DNA from: Pelecanus crispus
Lineage: Eukaryota > Chordata > Aves > Pelecaniformes > Pelecanidae
Reading direction: 5' to 3'
Assembly (NCBI RefSeq): GCF_030463565.1
Contig: NC_134643.1
Location: 39,656,221 to 39,720,220 of the forward strand
Length of the DNA: 64,000 bases
The position numbers were made by a program, and so were the translations under genes. The notes beneath the pieces are model-generated. The model was not told the origin of the DNA and made no database searches. It was given only the letters and a program-made list of their open reading frames with translations. This document shows, one piece after another, positions 20,894 through 64,000 of this stretch (within the stretch, counting starts at the first letter, position 1; every line of letters begins with the position of its first letter).

Positions 20894-21927
20894 CAAACAA
20901 TTAACTGTCCTGGTTCTGAACCTGTTCTGTTCAAGATTTTTGGAACAGAGGAGCTGGGTATGCAGATGATTTTCAGCAGCCTTCCTGAAAGCTCATCCAC
21001 CAAATTGCTGGATTTGCATGTTCTATGAGGAACAGCTTGTTTTAAAGTGAGCCTGTTACGTTTTTAGTAGGAGATTCCTTGGTGTATCAGTCATCAGAAA
21101 TCATATTGTTGTTTTGTTTAGGTGAAGAATGAACTTACAGGTCTTATAGGATCCAGATGTTCCCTTAAAAATACGTGGGGATTTCTAGGCTTAAAGACTG
21201 TAGCCATCCATACCAAGATTTATCCATCTCCTAATGCTACAGAACTGACGAGAAGGTATTACTGATGTGCTGAAACTGCAGTTTGCTCAAGAAATAGCTT
21301 ACAAAGGGGACTTCAGATTTTTCTAAATTATGAGCATGAAGCTTTGATAGATTATGGATTTTAATCTTGTTATAAACAGAACAAGAAAGTTGCAGTCAGT
21401 GACATAGAAAATTTTTCCCGCATTGTACTTGAAAGTACACGTAGAACTTGCCATTGCTGCTTTAGCTAATAGTTATATGCTGATAATCATCTGGGTAAGA
21501 AAAGCAAAATTCCAAGTCAGACTTCAAATAACATTCCACTTTCAACCTTTTTTTGTGTATTATGTGACTTGTGGCATTGTAATAAGCTGAATGTTTAATC
21601 AAGTATCAGACAAATTGTACTAAAATTTGGACAGCTTGCTTACTTTTAACAATTTTTTTTTTTTTACACATACGGCAGGAAAAAGTGTACCACAAATATA
21701 AACATGTTATTTTTTTGCTAAAACTATGGAAAAAATATAAAGTAGAAAAATGCTACCTCATTTTTAATGTCTTTAAATCACTGTTTATTTCAATTTATAC
21801 AGTTTTTCCATACAAATAGTTGCAATGGTTTGAATTTCAAAAAACATAACATAGACGATAAATATCATGCTATTAAAGTATTAAATTTGTACAAAAATAC
21901 TTTACAGTTTAATACTTATTTGTTACA

Positions 21928-21933
21928 AATAAA
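21928..21933 (+). terminator. Candidate HELB polyadenylation signal
   Basis: This is the first canonical AATAAA after the HELB stop, about 1.0 kb downstream. A variant ATTAAA at 21872-21877 and TATAAA at about 21370 are alternatives. Use cannot be decided without transcript ends. Confidence 0.35.
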
Positions 21934-22290
21934 AATACATATTTAAGTAAGTGACTCATGAACTTTTTTTTTTTTTTTTTACATGATTCAGCAGTGAATG
22001 TCATTCTGACCTTTTCTGGCAGTGCTGAAATAGAAATCAGAGATACGTGTGTGTGTGTGTGCAGGGCAGGTGAGCTTGGTCATGTCTTGGAAACAGCAAC
22101 AGGGATACAGTTAAACAGTTTCAATTGACCAGAAACAACTCTGTAAGGTGATTGCTTAGATATGGAGACTCTACAAATGTACAAATCCAGTATCTTTATA
22201 TTCACCAATAACAAGAATTACCAATAACAACTTGAATACCGGAATAAACGAAAGCAGCTGCTGGTGAGCATATAAAGCAACTGGCAGTAT

Positions 22291-22296
22291 TTTATT
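22291..22296 (-). terminator. Candidate GRIP1 polyadenylation signal
   Basis: TTTATT on the + strand gives AATAAA on the - strand, about 1.0 kb after the GRIP1 stop. A second AATAAA at 21784-21789 would give a longer UTR. Neither can be confirmed from sequence. Confidence 0.35.
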
Positions 22297-22406
22297 GCTT
22301 GAGGGGAAAGGAGAGAATTGGTGTGATGTGTTTGTAAAATATATTTACAATTTTAAATTCTAAAAACCTGTTGCGGGGCTAATGTTTATCATAAAGAAGG
22401 CTGAAA

Positions 22407-22434
22407 ACAAAGCACATTAAATGGGACTTTTGTC
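22407..22434 (+). repeat. 28-base direct repeat, copy A
   Basis: The 28 bases beginning acaaagcacattaaatggg are identical to those at 24117-24144. Copy A lies in the probable GRIP1 3' UTR and copy B in the intron before the last coding exon. Confidence 0.9.
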
Positions 22435-23330
22435 CCTTCAAGAAATCGTTTGACTTACAAAGCTCATGTGTGACAGTACAAGTTTATGGATCATTGAAGA
22501 GCTTTTGTATCAATCTTCCGCTGACTTAGTTTAAAAAAAGCCATTTTCTTTCGAAACCTTTTTAATTTGTCTGAACTCATTTCAGTTTTACTCTTGTCAG
22601 TAATCCTCCTTCAGAGGTTTTATCTCACTAAAAAAGTCTCTGCTTAAAAATCCCCACAGATTGCAAGACATACTGTTAAATATTTCATTGCATAGGGAAT
22701 AGCATACGTTTTAAGAACATTTACCAAAGTGGGGAAGTAATGTTCACCGCATACTGCAGCTTCCTACAAGCATTTTGTTAAAATATCTAAACCATGCTTT
22801 GGCTGAAGAGTGCACCCTTCTTGCTAGCAGAATAAAGGTCCCCAAAATCACAGATGTAGCCATTTAACAAGAAAACCCAGTGCAGCATACCACTCTTCCT
22901 TGTCCATCAGGCAGCACCTTTCTGATAAAATGTTTTTAAAAGCCATGTAACCTGAACACCACTGTTAGCAGAGGTTAACTCCGTGCTTCTCCCTCAAACA
23001 GCAGCTGCTGCTGAAGGGAGAGGAACATTTAAATCATGTTTAAAACATCTCCCCAGTTTCTTATTTGGGGAGTGGGGGAAAAGGCCCTTATGATTTTTTT
23101 GTACTGTTGCTAATGCCAGATTGTTTAGAATGGAATGACTTGACTTAATGAAGACTTAAACTTTTTCAAAAGTAACCGTGAATTAATACAAGCCTTGAGA
23201 CAGACAGACTGACCTCCTGTGCTTTTTTAGTGCTATACAGCATCTGAGCCTCAATCTCAGAGAAATCTTACAGGGATTTAGCACCATAATTGTCTTTCGT
23301 TACTGAATGTCCCACTACAATGGTTTTCTG

Positions 23331-64000
<40,670 letters not shown>

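Larger units (their letters stand above)
20894..23330. other. Tail-to-tail interval with HELB and GRIP1 3' UTRs
   Basis: HELB on + and GRIP1 on - end 2.4 kb apart. The interval must hold both 3' UTRs. It is very AT-rich at 21640-21990. Candidate polyadenylation signals are AATAAA 21928-21933 or ATTAAA 21872-21877 on + for HELB, and AATAAA at 21784-21789 or 22291-22296 on the - strand for GRIP1. No coding exon, RNA gene or young repeat was seen. Confidence 0.6.

Overview
The window is vertebrate nuclear DNA, almost certainly from a bird. It carries interrupted genes with GT-AG introns, a CpG-island promoter, and many 5'-truncated CR1 LINE copies with their typical 3' ends and reverse-transcriptase ORFs. 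No bacterial, phage, CRISPR or operon-like structure was seen.

Layout. 1-746 is upstream intergenic sequence. 747-1653 is a CR1 copy that abuts a CpG island (about 1655-2480). From that island HELB (DNA helicase B, + strand) runs in 13 coding exons from 2068 to 20893. Joining the exons at consensus splice sites keeps one reading frame and gives a 1001-residue protein with all the superfamily-1 helicase motifs. Intron 2 of HELB holds an intact tRNA-Ile(AAT) gene on the opposite strand, between two CR1 copies. Intron 8 holds a CR1 copy with a 487-codon open frame.

20894-23330 is a short tail-to-tail interval. From 23331 to the right edge lies the 3' half of GRIP1 (glutamate receptor interacting protein 1) on the - strand. 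Thirteen coding exons (23331 to 62441) encode PDZ4, PDZ5, PDZ6, the long linker and PDZ7 with the natural C-terminus. The 5' half of GRIP1, including PDZ1-3, is beyond the right edge. The exon phases agree across all 13 exons and give 1972 coding bases.

The two genes are unrelated in function: a replication/DNA-repair helicase and a synaptic multi-PDZ scaffold. As far as I recall, the same tail-to-tail order is found in mammals. The rest is AT-rich intron sequence with old CR1 remnants, homopolymer tracts and a few short duplications. I found no convincing new biological system. The points most worth a second look are the C-terminal CDK/cyclin-type motifs of HELB, the intronic tRNA at a CR1 junction, the intron position repeated in PDZ4/5/6, a chimeric ORF from the HELB CpG island into CR1, an exact 28-base repeat around the GRIP1 3' end, and possible 3'-end overlap of the two genes.
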